Assembly: GCA_902775345.1 (NCBI GenBank)
Contig: CACYLW010000013.1
Location: 1-64,000 of the forward strand
Source of the DNA: an uncultured Eubacteriales bacterium
GTDB lineage: Bacteria > Bacillota > Clostridia > Peptostreptococcales > Anaerovoracaceae
DNA length: 64,000 bases
Direction: 5' to 3'
Position 1 is the first letter of the stretch. Every line of letters begins with the position of its first letter. Positions 44,260 through 54,796 of the stretch are shown one piece after another. A program made the position numbers and the translations under genes. The notes beneath the pieces were generated by a model. The model was not told where the DNA came from. It made no database searches and worked only from the letters and a program-made list of their open reading frames with translations.

Positions 44260-44994
44260 ATGAACGATTATTACAAGAAAGAGTACAGCTGGATAATGGA
44301 TAGAGAGATGGAGCACGCGGTCTTCGGGGACAGCGGCAGGCTCTGTGTGGCTTTCGGACCGCAGAACGGTCACACATACGACTTCCGCAACTTCGGAATG
44401 ATCGATACCATAGCTCCGTGGATCGAAGCAGGAAAGCTCAGAGTACTCTGCGTTGACAGCATTGATGAAGAGACATGGTCGGCCGAGGGAAAGAACGAGC
44501 GCGAAAGACTCGAACTCCAGGAGAGATGGTTCCGCTATGTAACCGATGAACTCGTACCTCAGTATCTCGGAGATGAGCGCGCGATCACGACAGGCTGCAG
44601 CATGGGTGCCACACACGCCATGAACTTCTTCTGCCGCCGTCCTGATCTCTTCGGCGGAGTCATTGCACTGAGCGGACTTTACGACACAAACTACTTCTTC
44701 CATGCATATAAGGATGATCTCACATATGCGAATTCGCCGATCGAATTCATCCCTAACATGCCAGAGCATCATCCGTGGATGGATCTCTACAGACAGAGCA
44801 ACATCATCTTCTGCTCCGGCCAGGGTGCATGGGAAGACGAGATGAGGGTAGACCTGCAGAAACTGCACGAGGCATTCGAGATGAAGGGCATCCCTCACTG
44901 GGCTGATTACTGGGGCTATGATGTCAATCACGACTGGCCTTGGTGGAGAAAACAGCTCCCTTATTTCATGAGCAACATACTCGGTCAACCGTAA
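44260..44994 (+). CDS. Alpha/beta-hydrolase esterase
   Basis: The 244-residue protein has nucleophile elbow GCSMGATHAM (Ser at about residue 113), a following GGVIALSGLYD strand, a late acidic residue, and His in VNHDWPWW. It belongs to the COG4947-type esterases. It is separated from the ATP-grasp gene by a microsatellite but has no promoter of its own that I can see; the two probably act together. Substrate unknown. Confidence 0.82.
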   Translation: MNDYYKKEYSWIMDREMEHAVFGDSGRLCVAFGPQNGHTYDFRNFGMIDTIAPWIEAGKLRVLCVDSIDEETWSAEGKNERERLELQERWFRYVTDELVPQYLGDERAITTGCSMGATHAMNFFCRRPDLFGGVIALSGLYDTNYFFHAYKDDLTYANSPIEFIPNMPEHHPWMDLYRQSNIIFCSGQGAWEDEMRVDLQKLHEAFEMKGIPHWADYWGYDVNHDWPWWRKQLPYFMSNILGQP

Positions 44995-45001
44995 TAAAAA
45001 C

Positions 45002-45024
45002 AAGCGCCTCAGGGCGCTTTTTTT
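45002..45024 (+). terminator. Rho-independent terminator
   Basis: AGCGCC pairs with GGCGCT around TCAG, followed by seven T, after the esterase. Confidence 0.85.
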
Positions 45025-45039
45025 GTTGCAAAAAATGTA

Positions 45040-45106
45040 TTGACAACAGGCCTCGGTGCGAGTATATTATGTCTTGTGATTAGCACTCTCACTTGATGAG
45101 TGCTAA
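45040..45106 (+). promoter_or_regulatory. hrcA operon promoter with CIRCE
   Basis: TTGACA (45040-45045), 17 bp, TATATT (45063-45068). The CIRCE TTAGCACTC-N9-GAGTGCTAA at 45080-45106 lies just downstream, so HrcA blocks transcription near its start. Confidence 0.95.
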
Positions 45107-45134
45107 CAAAAGAAAAGACAAAGGGAGGCAGGAC

Positions 45135-46199
45135 ATGGATCTGAGCGAAAGACAATTACAGATACTGCAGGCGATCATAACAGATTATGTGGAGAACGCC
45201 GAGCCGGTCGGTTCGAGATCGATCGCTAAGAAATATGACCTGGGTGTCAGTCCGGCGACGATAAGAAACGAGATGTCTGATCTTGAAGAGATGGGTTATC
45301 TGACTCATCCGCACACATCTGCGGGCAGGGTTCCTTCAGACAAGGCATACAGGCTGTATGTAAATGACCTGATGAAGAAGAAGAACCTCAGCGCCAAGGA
45401 GAAGCGCATGATCAATGACAGACTGTCGGCGAGCAGAGACGAGTTCGACAGAACCATCAGACATGCTGCAGAACTCCTGTCAGAGATCACACATCTGGCA
45501 TCGTTCGCAATGACGCCTGCAACCAACGAAGAAACGATCAGTTTCATAAGACTTCTTCCTGTAGACGAGCGCACGATCATCCTCATGATAGTGAGCGAGA
45601 GCGGCAATGTGACCAATACGACACTGAGACTGAATGTACCGTACACACAGGAATCGCTTGATCTTCTGGGGAAGAACATGACGGTCAGCTACAAGGGCCG
45701 CACGCTCGATGATGTTCTCAAGAGCGAGATCATCCACGACGTAGGTTCGGATATCGAGGCGCTGAGCTCGCTGAAGGGCAATGTGATGCCGAGCTTCCTC
45801 AGGACGCTCGAAGACATGCTGAATGTCAATCTCTACATGGAGGGTATGACGAACATCTTCAATCTGCCTGAATACACCAGCATAGACAGGGCGAGGGATT
45901 TCATGGAACTCTTCGCAAGAAAAGACTGGTTCACGCAGAAGATGCTCGCAAGAGATAACGGAGTCGTAGTCACCATCGGTGATGAGAACGACACAATGAA
46001 AGACTGCACGCTTATCACGGCAACATACCATGTGGATGGCAAGCTCGTAGGAAAGATCGGAGTCATCGGACCGACAAGAATGAAATACGGCGAGATAACA
46101 TCCATCATGGAATATCTCACTAACAATCTCAGTGAGAGCTTCAGGCTGACGGGCAGCACCGGTGACGGAAACGCCGGCGGTAAGAAGCAGGATGAATAA
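45135..46199 (+). CDS. hrcA: Heat-inducible transcription repressor HrcA
   Basis: The 354-residue repressor starts at ATG 45135 with GGGAGG in front; the in-frame ATG at 45096 lies in the CIRCE. N-terminal winged HTH (SIAKKYDLGVSPATIRNEMS, GYLTHPHTSAGRVPSDKAY), then GAF-like and dimerisation domains. It binds both CIRCE sites in this window, and is stabilised by chaperonins in other Firmicutes. Confidence 0.96.
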   Translation: MDLSERQLQILQAIITDYVENAEPVGSRSIAKKYDLGVSPATIRNEMSDLEEMGYLTHPHTSAGRVPSDKAYRLYVNDLMKKKNLSAKEKRMINDRLSASRDEFDRTIRHAAELLSEITHLASFAMTPATNEETISFIRLLPVDERTIILMIVSESGNVTNTTLRLNVPYTQESLDLLGKNMTVSYKGRTLDDVLKSEIIHDVGSDIEALSSLKGNVMPSFLRTLEDMLNVNLYMEGMTNIFNLPEYTSIDRARDFMELFARKDWFTQKMLARDNGVVVTIGDENDTMKDCTLITATYHVDGKLVGKIGVIGPTRMKYGEITSIMEYLTNNLSESFRLTGSTGDGNAGGKKQDE

Positions 46200-46231
46200 A
46201 CCAATAAACCGCACGAAAGGAAATAATACTG

Positions 46232-46825
46232 ATGTCAGAAGACAAGAAAAAGCAGATCCCGGTCGAAGAAGGAGCGGATGAAGCTGAAAAAGTAAAAGCC
46301 GAAGAAGCAAAGACTGAAGAAGCCGAAGAAAAGGCTGAAAGCGAAACTGCTGAGGAACCGGCAAAAGAAGAAGAGGAAAAGAAGGCCGAAGAAGAAACGA
46401 AGACGGCTGAGGAAGCCGAATCGGAGCGTTACATGAGGCTGATGGCCGAGTTCCAGAACTTCAAGAAGAGAGTTGCCAAGGAAAAGTCAGACATCCACGC
46501 GTATGCCAATGAAAAGATAGTAGGAGACATCCTCCCGGTGCTTGACAATTTTGAGAGAGCGCTCGACGCGGAGGGCGGAGACCTCGAAGCATACGCCAAG
46601 GGCATGCAGCTCATATTTGAGCAGCTGAAGAAGGCGCTCGAAAATGCCGGCCTTGAAGAGATCAAGGCAATGGACGAAGAATTCGATCCGAATGTGCACA
46701 ATGCCGTTATGACAGACAACCTTGAAGAAAAAGAGGACGGCACCATCACGAAGGTCCTGCAGAAGGGCTATAAGCTCAAGGACAAGGTGATCAGACCGTC
46801 AATGGTAGCGGTCAATAAAAAATAA
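46232..46825 (+). CDS. grpE: Nucleotide exchange factor GrpE
   Basis: The 197-residue DnaK cofactor has an unusually long acidic Glu/Ala/Lys-rich N-terminus (about 65 residues) ahead of the coiled coil (RLMAEFQNFKKRVAKEK) and beta domain (VLQKGYKLKDKVIRPSMVAV). It lies 32 bp after hrcA. Confidence 0.95.
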   Translation: MSEDKKKQIPVEEGADEAEKVKAEEAKTEEAEEKAESETAEEPAKEEEEKKAEEETKTAEEAESERYMRLMAEFQNFKKRVAKEKSDIHAYANEKIVGDILPVLDNFERALDAEGGDLEAYAKGMQLIFEQLKKALENAGLEEIKAMDEEFDPNVHNAVMTDNLEEKEDGTITKVLQKGYKLKDKVIRPSMVAVNKK

Positions 46826-46864
46826 TTGAGTCAATAAACCTATTTGAATACAGGAGGAAATAAA

Positions 46865-48736
46865 ATGAGCAAAGTTATCGGAATCGACCTGGGCACCACC
46901 AACAGCTGCGTTGCAGTTCTTGAAGGCGGAGAGCCTACAGTTATCACAAACTCCGAGGGTATGAGAACAACACCTTCGGTAGTATCTTTCACAAAGAGCG
47001 GCGAGAGACTCGTCGGCGAAACAGCGAAGAGAATAGCTATCACAGAACCTGAGGGCACAGTTGCTTCCATCAAGAGGCACATGGGCGAGAACTATACAGT
47101 AAACCTTCGCGGAAAAGATTACACACCTCAGGAAATCTCGGCTATGATCCTGCAGAAGCTGAAAGCTGATGCAGAGGCATATCTCGGCGAGAAGGTCACA
47201 GAGGCAGTCATCACAGTTCCTGCTTACTTCAGCGATGCACAGAAGCAGGCTACGAAGGATGCAGGTAAGATCGCAGGTCTCGAGGTAAAGAGAATCATCA
47301 ACGAGCCTACAGCTGCATCACTGGCATACGGACTCGACAAGGATACAGGAAGCCACAAGATCCTGGTTTATGACCTGGGCGGCGGCACATTCGATGTATC
47401 CGTACTCGAACTCGGCGACGGAGTATTCGAAGTACTCGCTACAAACGGCGACACACATCTCGGCGGAGACGACTTCGACAACGCACTGATGAACTTCCTG
47501 GCAGACAGCTTCCAGAAGGAGAACGGAATTGACCTCAGACAGGACAAGATGGCTCTCCAGAGACTCAAAGAGGCTGCTGAAAAGGCTAAGAAGGAACTCT
47601 CGTCAGCGCAGACCACAAAGGTCAATCTGCCATTCATCGCTGCAAATGCATCCGGCCCGCTCCACATGGATATGGACGTAACAAGAGCAAGATTCGAGCA
47701 GCTGACAAAGCACCTCGTAGACAGGACTATCGAGCCTATGCACAAGGCAATGAAGGATGCCGGCGTTACATCTGCTGATCTCGAGAAGGTCATCCTGGTC
47801 GGCGGTTCCACAAGGATCCCGGCAGTTCAGGAAGCAGTAAGAAGCGTAACAGGCAAAGAGCCGTTCAAGGGCATCAACCCTGATGAGTGTGTAGCCATCG
47901 GAGCTGCTATCCAGGCAGGCGTACTTACTGGCGAAGTCAAGGACATCCTGCTCCTCGATGTAACACCGCTGTCACTGTCGATCGAGACACTCGGCGGAGT
48001 TGCTACAAAGCTTATCGAGAGAAATACTACGATCCCTACAAAGAAGAGCCAGATTTTCTCCACAGCAGCTGATAATCAGACTGCAGTAGATATCCACGTT
48101 ATGCAGGGTGAGAGAGAAATGGCTGCCGGAAACATCACTCTCGGCAGATTCCAGCTCACAGGCATCGCACCGGCTCCTCGCGGAATCCCTCAGATCGAGG
48201 TTACATTCGATATCGATGCCAACGGTATCGTAAATGTAAGCGCCAAGGATATGGCTACCGGTAAAGAGCAGAAGATCACCATCACATCCTCGACAAAGCT
48301 GTCTGAAGATGAGATCAACGCTAAGATCAAGGAAGCTGAGCAGTTCGCAGAGCAGGACAAGAAGCAGAAGGAAACAGTTGAAACAAAGAACCAGTCCGAG
48401 GGCATGATCTTCGAGATCGAGAAGCAGCTCAAGGAACTCGGCGACAAGGTCACCGATTCTGAGAAGGCAGCTGTAGAGGCAGCAAAGGACGAACTCCAGA
48501 AGGCAGTCGACGCCGGTAATGTTGACGACATGAAGGCAAAGATGGAAGCGCTCACAAACGCATTCTATCCGATCTCGACAAGGATCTATCAGGAAGCTCA
48601 GGCTGCACAGCAGGGAGCTGCAGGCGGACAGGGATTCAACCCTAACATGGGCGGTTTCGACCCTAACAACATGGGCGGAAACTCAGCTCCGAATGACGGA
48701 ACTGTAGACGCAGACTACGAGGTAGTTGACGACTAA
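46865..48736 (+). CDS. dnaK: Chaperone DnaK (Hsp70)
   Basis: The 623-residue ATP-dependent chaperone has the ATPase start [35 protein letters not shown], substrate domain from about residue 380, and the acidic [12 protein letters not shown] tail. ATG 46865 follows CAGGAGGAAA. Confidence 0.98.
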   Translation: MSKVIGIDLGTTNSCVAVLEGGEPTVITNSEGMRTTPSVVSFTKSGERLVGETAKRIAITEPEGTVASIKRHMGENYTVNLRGKDYTPQEISAMILQKLKADAEAYLGEKVTEAVITVPAYFSDAQKQATKDAGKIAGLEVKRIINEPTAASLAYGLDKDTGSHKILVYDLGGGTFDVSVLELGDGVFEVLATNGDTHLGGDDFDNALMNFLADSFQKENGIDLRQDKMALQRLKEAAEKAKKELSSAQTTKVNLPFIAANASGPLHMDMDVTRARFEQLTKHLVDRTIEPMHKAMKDAGVTSADLEKVILVGGSTRIPAVQEAVRSVTGKEPFKGINPDECVAIGAAIQAGVLTGEVKDILLLDVTPLSLSIETLGGVATKLIERNTTIPTKKSQIFSTAADNQTAVDIHVMQGEREMAAGNITLGRFQLTGIAPAPRGIPQIEVTFDIDANGIVNVSAKDMATGKEQKITITSSTKLSEDEINAKIKEAEQFAEQDKKQKETVETKNQSEGMIFEIEKQLKELGDKVTDSEKAAVEAAKDELQKAVDAGNVDDMKAKMEALTNAFYPISTRIYQEAQAAQQGAAGGQGFNPNMGGFDPNNMGGNSAPNDGTVDADYEVVDD

Positions 48737-48769
48737 TCTCAAAAAATAATTTGAAAGGTAATAACCTAT

Positions 48770-49927
48770 ATGGCAGACAAGAGGGATTATTACGAGGTCC
48801 TCGGGGTCAATAAGGGATCATCGGATGCTGAAATAAAAAAGGCTTATCATAAGCTCGCCATGAAGTATCACCCTGACAAAAATCCCGGTGACAAAGAGGC
48901 GGAGGAGAAGTTCAAGGAAGTCAATGAGGCTTACGAGGTTCTTTCAGATCCCGATAAGAAGGACAAATATGACAGATTTGGATTTGCAGGCGTAGACCCG
49001 AACTTCGGAGCAGGCCAGGGCGGATTCGGCGGATTCGGCGGGTTCGGCAACTTCGGCGGAGGTTTTGGCGGAGCCGGAATGAATTTCGAGGACATATTCG
49101 ATATGTTCGGAGGAATGGGCGGCGCCAGAAGATCTTCAAGAAGAGGCGGCCCGCAGAAGGGCAGAGACCTGCAGAAAACGCTCACCATCGATTTCACTGA
49201 TGCGCTCTTCGGCTGCAGCAAGCAGATCGAGATCGTAAAGAACGTCAAGTGCAAGACCTGCGGCGGAACCGGAGCTAAGCCGGGCACGAGCAAGAAGACA
49301 TGCGATCAGTGCGGCGGAAGCGGCCAGATCTCACAGGTAAGCAACACGGCTTTCGGCAGGTTCCAGAATATTACTGCCTGCCCTAAGTGCGGAGGCACAG
49401 GCCAGATGATTGAGACTCCATGCACCGACTGCGGAGGCACGGGAGTCAACCGCAAGACCGTGAAGATCAAGGTAGACATCCCTGCGGGAGTCGATACTGA
49501 CAGCATCGTGACCATCAGAGGTCAGGGCGAGCCGGGCATAAACGGCGGACCGGACGGAGATCTTTACATCGTTGTCAACGTGAGACCGCACAGCACCTAC
49601 AAGAGAAGGGGCGACGACCTGTATCTCGACATGCCGATCACGTTCGACGTGGCGGCTCTTGGAGGCAAGGTGCAGGTGCCGGGATTCGGTGAGAGCTACA
49701 GCTACACCATTACTCCGGGCACTCAGACGGGATCGTCGTTCAGACTGAAAGGCAAGGGCGTGCCTAATGTAAGGACCGGCCGCAAGGGCGACCTGTACGT
49801 TAAGGTGATAGTCGAGGTCCCGACACATCTGAACCGCAAGGAGAAGAAAGCCATCGAGGAGATGGCGCAGAAGATCGGGAGCGAATCGTATCCGAAGAAG
49901 GAAAGGTTCAGCAAGCTGAAATTCTGA
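48770..49927 (+). CDS. dnaJ: Chaperone DnaJ (Hsp40)
   Basis: The 385-residue type I J-protein has a J domain with HPDKNPGD (HPD), a Gly/Phe-rich linker (residues 78-115), four CxxCxGxG zinc repeats from CKTCGGTG to CTDCGGTG, and C-terminal beta domains. It stimulates DnaK. Short gap to dnaK. Confidence 0.98.
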   Translation: MADKRDYYEVLGVNKGSSDAEIKKAYHKLAMKYHPDKNPGDKEAEEKFKEVNEAYEVLSDPDKKDKYDRFGFAGVDPNFGAGQGGFGGFGGFGNFGGGFGGAGMNFEDIFDMFGGMGGARRSSRRGGPQKGRDLQKTLTIDFTDALFGCSKQIEIVKNVKCKTCGGTGAKPGTSKKTCDQCGGSGQISQVSNTAFGRFQNITACPKCGGTGQMIETPCTDCGGTGVNRKTVKIKVDIPAGVDTDSIVTIRGQGEPGINGGPDGDLYIVVNVRPHSTYKRRGDDLYLDMPITFDVAALGGKVQVPGFGESYSYTITPGTQTGSSFRLKGKGVPNVRTGRKGDLYVKVIVEVPTHLNRKEKKAIEEMAQKIGSESYPKKERFSKLKF

Positions 49928-49950
49928 CCGATATCAACAATTACAGAAGA

Positions 49951-49984
49951 GGCGCATCGCAATTCTCTGTGATGCGCCATTCTT
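49951..49984 (+). terminator. Weak hairpin terminator between dnaJ and second lon
   Basis: GGCGCATC (49951-49958) pairs with GATGCGCC (49971-49978), followed by ATTCTTAT. The tail is poor, so partial read-through into lon is expected. Confidence 0.55.
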
Positions 49985-50016
49985 ATACCTGAAAAAGGGT
50001 AAAAAAAGGAGAAAAA

Positions 50017-52314
50017 ATGATAGTAGTACCTGTATATAACATGATACTCGCGCCTGACGCGAACATATATTTCAACATAAATCAGGTGCGAAGGAACGCG
50101 GGCGACAAGGGGCTCGCGGTGGGAGAGAGAGTGGTCCTCATAGTGGCCAGAGATAACGAGAGCTACAGGGACCTTACTCCTGAAAGTTTCTATCCGGTAG
50201 GGATCTCAGGAGAGATAAAGGAAATCAACAATCAGGGTTATGTAGTCATTCACACAGGCTACCGTGTCGATATCGATAATATCGAGATAGGACCGGATGA
50301 GTCCATCAGGCTCACCATGACCAGAAGAAACGACATAGACGATATGAGCAGAAGCGTCGAGAAGGAGAAACTCGACGGCATGCTTGATGAGATGCGCAGG
50401 TTCGCATCAGGATTTGAATGGGCCGATTCAGCCGAATACTGGCTCAGGCAGATCGATTCGCTCGAAAGGGCTGCGTGTGTCATGTCGCCGTGGATGGACA
50501 TTCCGAACGCGGAGAGATACGCGATACTTGCCGAAGACAGCCGCATAAAGAGGGCTGAGCTCATCGAGGAAGCCCTTTACGGATTCATGGAAGTGGGGCG
50601 CATCACAAACGAGGCGATGACATCGCAGCAGGAAGAGCATCAGAAGATGTACCGTGAACAGGCCATAAAGCGCCAGATGGAGCATCTGCAGAAGGAACTC
50701 GATGAGATGCATCCTGAAAATATCACGGACATACGCAAATTCGAGCAGAAGATAGCGGAGTCGGGCATGAACGAGACCGCCAGGAAGGAAGCCGAAAAGG
50801 TCCTGAACCGCCTGAAACAGGAGGGCAGCCAGAGTGCGGAATCCGGGATGCTTTACGATTATCTTGACTTCGTGACAGGACTCTCGTGGAAAAAGGAAGA
50901 GGCTGCATACATAGATCTTGACAAGGCACGCAAGGTGCTAGATGAAGACCACTACGGGCTCAACAAGGTAAAAGACCGTATAATTCAGCAAATAGCTGTA
51001 ATGGATCTGAAGAAAGAGCAGTCGGGATCGATACTTCTGTTCGTGGGAGCGCCGGGAACCGGAAAGACAAGCATAGGCAAGAGCATCGCGAGAGCTCTCG
51101 GACGCGAATATGTGAGAGTCAGCCTCGGCGGCGTTCATGACGAATCAGATATACGCGGGCACCGCAGGACATACATAGGCGCGATGCCTGGACGCATAAT
51201 GGACGGCATCCAGAAAAGCGGTGTATCAAATCCGGTAATGGTGCTGGATGAAGTAGATAAGCTTTCGGCGTCATATCACGGAAGCCCGGCAAGCGCTCTT
51301 CTGGAAGTGCTGGATCCTGAGCAGAACAACACGTTCACGGATCACTACATGAACGTTCCATATGATCTCTCGGACGTGATGTTCATCTGTACGGCAAACA
51401 CAACGGATACCATTCCTGAGCCGCTGCTGAACCGCATGGAAGTCATACAGTTCAGCGGGTATACACCAATAGAGAAGCTTTCCATAGCGCGTGAGCATCT
51501 GGTTCCGAAGTCGATGGAAGCCATGGGCATAGATCCGCGCATGATGGAGATCACTGATGATGCTCTCAGAAAGATCATTTCTGACTATACCATGGAAGCC
51601 GGCGTGCGCGGACTCAGAAAACGCATAGATACTCTCTGCCGCGTGCTCGCAGTCAAGGCCGCAAGTGAGCCTGACCGCAGGCTTACAGTCACCCCGGAAG
51701 TGGTCGATGAGGAGATCGACGCAAGACCGGTGCAGCACAGTAAGATACTGCCTGAACCGAAAGCGGGAGTCGTAACAGGACTTGCCTGGACGCCTGTCGG
51801 AGGGGAGATATTGTATATAGAGACCATGTTCACCAAGGGCAAGGGAGAGATAATCATAACAGGACAGCTTGGGGATGTCATGAAGGAGTCCGCAAGGATT
51901 GCGGTCAGCCTTGTGAAAACACTGTTCCCGGATAAAGCTGACAAGTTCAGTGAGAACGACCTGCATATCCATGTGCCTGAGGGAGCTGTGCCGAAGGACG
52001 GTCCATCTGCCGGAATAGCTCTGACCACGGCGCTTTCGTCGCTGGTGACCGGATGCGTGGTCGATCCGCACATAGCAATGACCGGAGAAGTCGCTCTGAG
52101 AGGCGCGGTGACTCCGATAGGCGGTCTTCCTGAGAAACTTATGGCTGCGGAAAGGGCAGGCATCACAAAGGTATTCATACCTGAGGAAAACGAATACGAT
52201 CTTAAGGATGTGGCTGACGAAGTCAAGGATAAGATCGAGATAAGAACGGTCTCAAAGGTCGGAGAAGTCCTCATGGAAGTCGGGATACTCGCCGCAGAAG
52301 GAAAACAGGCCTAG
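50017..52314 (+). CDS. Second Lon protease, heat-shock operon paralogue
   Basis: The 765-residue LonA-type protein has Walker A GAPGTGKTS, VLDEVDKL, catalytic Ser in PKDGPSAGIA and Lys in GGLPEKLMAAE. The N-terminal 200 residues differ strongly from the lon at 32398 and start with VPVYNMILAPDANIYFN instead of the IPLRG block, so substrate choice probably differs. AAAAAGGAG precedes the ATG. It is placed behind dnaJ with a weak hairpin, so likely part of the HrcA regulon. Confidence 0.93.
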   Translation: MIVVPVYNMILAPDANIYFNINQVRRNAGDKGLAVGERVVLIVARDNESYRDLTPESFYPVGISGEIKEINNQGYVVIHTGYRVDIDNIEIGPDESIRLTMTRRNDIDDMSRSVEKEKLDGMLDEMRRFASGFEWADSAEYWLRQIDSLERAACVMSPWMDIPNAERYAILAEDSRIKRAELIEEALYGFMEVGRITNEAMTSQQEEHQKMYREQAIKRQMEHLQKELDEMHPENITDIRKFEQKIAESGMNETARKEAEKVLNRLKQEGSQSAESGMLYDYLDFVTGLSWKKEEAAYIDLDKARKVLDEDHYGLNKVKDRIIQQIAVMDLKKEQSGSILLFVGAPGTGKTSIGKSIARALGREYVRVSLGGVHDESDIRGHRRTYIGAMPGRIMDGIQKSGVSNPVMVLDEVDKLSASYHGSPASALLEVLDPEQNNTFTDHYMNVPYDLSDVMFICTANTTDTIPEPLLNRMEVIQFSGYTPIEKLSIAREHLVPKSMEAMGIDPRMMEITDDALRKIISDYTMEAGVRGLRKRIDTLCRVLAVKAASEPDRRLTVTPEVVDEEIDARPVQHSKILPEPKAGVVTGLAWTPVGGEILYIETMFTKGKGEIIITGQLGDVMKESARIAVSLVKTLFPDKADKFSENDLHIHVPEGAVPKDGPSAGIALTTALSSLVTGCVVDPHIAMTGEVALRGAVTPIGGLPEKLMAAERAGITKVFIPEENEYDLKDVADEVKDKIEIRTVSKVGEVLMEVGILAAEGKQA

Positions 52315-52334
52315 AAAACCGAAAAGAACAAGAA

Positions 52335-52370
52335 AAAATGCCGGAGCGTAAAGCGCACCGGCATTTTTGA
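52335..52370. terminator. Bidirectional terminator
   Basis: AAAATGCCGG (52335-52344) pairs with CCGGCATTTT (52358-52367), T-rich on both strands, between convergent genes. Confidence 0.85.
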
Positions 52371-52396
52371 CGATAATATTATATAGGTAGAACAGA

Positions 52397-53590
52397 CTAT
52401 TTGCCGTATTTTTCAATCAGACGCTTGAATCCAGGCATTGAATTCTTGATAGTCTCATTGGATACGCAGTATGCAAGTCTCAGATAGCCCGGGCAGCCGA
52501 AGCCTGTGCCAGGAACGATCAGGATGTTTTCTTCAAGTTTTGCAGCTTCACTGAATGCCATGTCGTCGCCGTTAGGAGCCTTCATGAACAGATAGAATGC
52601 TCCGTCAGGTTTAGCGCATTCATAGCCCATCTCTGTCAGACCATTGTACAGGTCGTTTCTGTTCTCATCATACGCTACGAGGTCAGGCATGCAGTCAACG
52701 CATTCCTGTACGACTCTCTGAATGAGTGTCGGAGGGCAGACAGATCCGATTTCTCTGGCCGCACCGGCAACAGCGCTGAGCACTCCGTGCTGGTTGTGGC
52801 ACTTAGCAGGAACGTAAACATAACCGATACGCTCGCCAGGAAGTGACAGGCTCTTTGACCATGAATAGCAGACGATGGTATTGTCATATACCTCAGGGAT
52901 GAATGTCACGACAGCATCGCCGTAAACGAGTTCTCTGTAAGGCTCGTCAGCGATGATATAGATAGGATGGCCGTATTTGGCTTCTTTTTTCTTGAGGACT
53001 GCAGCGATCTTCTCAAGAGTCTCTCTTGTATAAACTACTCCGGAAGGATTGTTAGGGGAGTTGATCACGATAGCTACTGTGTCGTGATTGATTGTAGCGT
53101 CAAGCGCTTCCAGGTTGATCTGGAAATCAGGAATATCAGGATCGACGCGTCTTACTTTGCCGCCGCCGGCTTTGAAGAATATGTTGTATTCAGGGAAATA
53201 AGGTGCGATCACAACGAAGTTGTCATCCGGCTTGGTGGTGAGTGCACATGCTACGGAAACAAGTGCAGGTGCGCATCCGCATGTCATGAAGAGCTCGCTT
53301 GCCTGAGCGTTAGTGCTGAATCTTTCTCTGAGATTTGCTGCGATGGCTTCTCTTGTGCTCTCAAATCCCGGAGCCATTGAATAGCCGTGAAGCAGGATGG
53401 AGCTTTCTTCATCGACGAGTTTCTTGATAGTGTCATTTACCTTTTTAGGAGCAGGTATGCTCGGGTTGCCCAGCGAATAGTCATAGACTTTGTCTCTTCC
53501 GAGTTTCTTTGCCTGCTCCAGTCCGTAGGCGAAGAGTTCGCGGATGATGCTAGGCGCTGTGCCATAGCCATAATATTTTTCATTTACCAT
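52397..53590 (-). CDS. PLP-dependent class I aminotransferase
   Basis: The 397-residue enzyme has fold-type I landmarks: DYSLGNPSIPAP, VINSPNNPSGVVYTRE, YIIADEPYRELVYG, and the PLP lysine in CYSWSKSLSLPGERIGY. It resembles aspartate/aromatic aminotransferases of the AspB group; substrate not certain. It is divergent from the desulfhydrase-like gene across 150 bp. The ATG at 53590 reads MVNEKYYGYG. Confidence 0.88.
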   Translation of the reverse strand: MVNEKYYGYGTAPSIIRELFAYGLEQAKKLGRDKVYDYSLGNPSIPAPKKVNDTIKKLVDEESSILLHGYSMAPGFESTREAIAANLRERFSTNAQASELFMTCGCAPALVSVACALTTKPDDNFVVIAPYFPEYNIFFKAGGGKVRRVDPDIPDFQINLEALDATINHDTVAIVINSPNNPSGVVYTRETLEKIAAVLKKKEAKYGHPIYIIADEPYRELVYGDAVVTFIPEVYDNTIVCYSWSKSLSLPGERIGYVYVPAKCHNQHGVLSAVAGAAREIGSVCPPTLIQRVVQECVDCMPDLVAYDENRNDLYNGLTEMGYECAKPDGAFYLFMKAPNGDDMAFSEAAKLEENILIVPGTGFGCPGYLRLAYCVSNETIKNSMPGFKRLIEKYGK

Positions 53591-53740
53591 AACGATTTAA
53601 TAATTTATGCAAAAGGCTGTGTATACCTTTGTTACTATTGTAACACATTGAATTGTACCTGAATGTATTATTTTCGGCGAACAGCCCATTGTGCTACAAT
53701 GAGATGTCGGACAGAGATCATTCATGAAAAAGGAGACATT

Positions 53741-54787
53741 ATGTTATTCGGACACGAAAAGGTAGAAATACTGCATCTGCCGACTCCTCTGGAGCGCCTA
53801 AACAACGTGTCGGAGGATCTCGGCATCAATGTATATTGCAAGAGAGACGACCTGACAAACCTTGCCACGGGAGGAAACAAGCTGCGCAAACTTGAGTACT
53901 TCCTGAAGGATGCTCAGGATAAGGGCGCAACAATGCTTATTACAGAGGGCGGAGCCCAGACCAACCACGGCAGGCTGACTGCTGCTGTGGCCGCGAAATT
54001 TGGGCTTAAATGCGCAATAATCACAGAGGACGAATATCCGGGCGAAATAAGCGCAAATCTGCTCCTGGACGGAATGCTGGGCTGTCCTGTCTATTTTGTG
54101 AAGGACATGGAGACAGGCAGACAGGCAGTAATAGACAAGTACACAGCTGAAGGCGAAAAGGTCTATTATGTTCCGATGGGCGGCTCCAACGAGATAGGGA
54201 TGCTCGGCTATGTGGAGTGCGCGATCGAACTCGATAAGCAGGCAAGGGAAATGGGCATAGGCGACGCGACCGTTTATGTAACGGTAGGAAGCATGGGAAC
54301 ATATCTCGGAATGCTTATAGGACTGAAGGAGTGCGGATCTTCCCTGAAACTCGCCGGGATCAATGTACTTCCGTATGCTGAAAACGCAGCCGATGAAGCA
54401 GGCAACGAGACAGCTCTCCGTGAAGCCCTGATCGCGTACTACAATAAAGTGTGCGAGGCATTTGCGGATCACAGCGGCAGTTGGAACATCACGGATGATG
54501 ATTTCAATATCACGACGCATTACATCCATGGGGCGTACAACAACGCTGTTGAAGAGGTTCGCGACGTAATGTACTACCTTGCCCGCAAGGAGGCGATAAT
54601 CATAGACCCGTGCTACACGGGCAAGACCTTCGAGGCTGTAGTTGACGGAGCAAGAAACGGCAGCATCGAAAAGGGATCAAACGTTATATTCATGCACACT
54701 GGAGGACTTCCGGGCATTTATACAAAGCATCACAGGGTCGAGCTCGAGCGTGAGCTCATGCCGTACATGCATACAGACGAATTCTAG
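53741..54787 (+). CDS. D-cysteine desulfhydrase / ACC deaminase family enzyme
   Basis: The 348-residue fold-type II PLP enzyme has its lysine in LATGGNKLRKLEY, the phosphate-binding region VGSMGTYLGM, and the QTNHGRLTAA segment. DcyD-like enzymes turn D-cysteine into pyruvate, ammonia and sulfide; the family also includes ACC deaminases, and I cannot separate them by eye. ATG 53741 has AAGGAG; a longer frame covers the promoter. Confidence 0.82.
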   Translation: MLFGHEKVEILHLPTPLERLNNVSEDLGINVYCKRDDLTNLATGGNKLRKLEYFLKDAQDKGATMLITEGGAQTNHGRLTAAVAAKFGLKCAIITEDEYPGEISANLLLDGMLGCPVYFVKDMETGRQAVIDKYTAEGEKVYYVPMGGSNEIGMLGYVECAIELDKQAREMGIGDATVYVTVGSMGTYLGMLIGLKECGSSLKLAGINVLPYAENAADEAGNETALREALIAYYNKVCEAFADHSGSWNITDDDFNITTHYIHGAYNNAVEEVRDVMYYLARKEAIIIDPCYTGKTFEAVVDGARNGSIEKGSNVIFMHTGGLPGIYTKHHRVELERELMPYMHTDEF

Positions 54788-54796
54788 AGGCGCATT

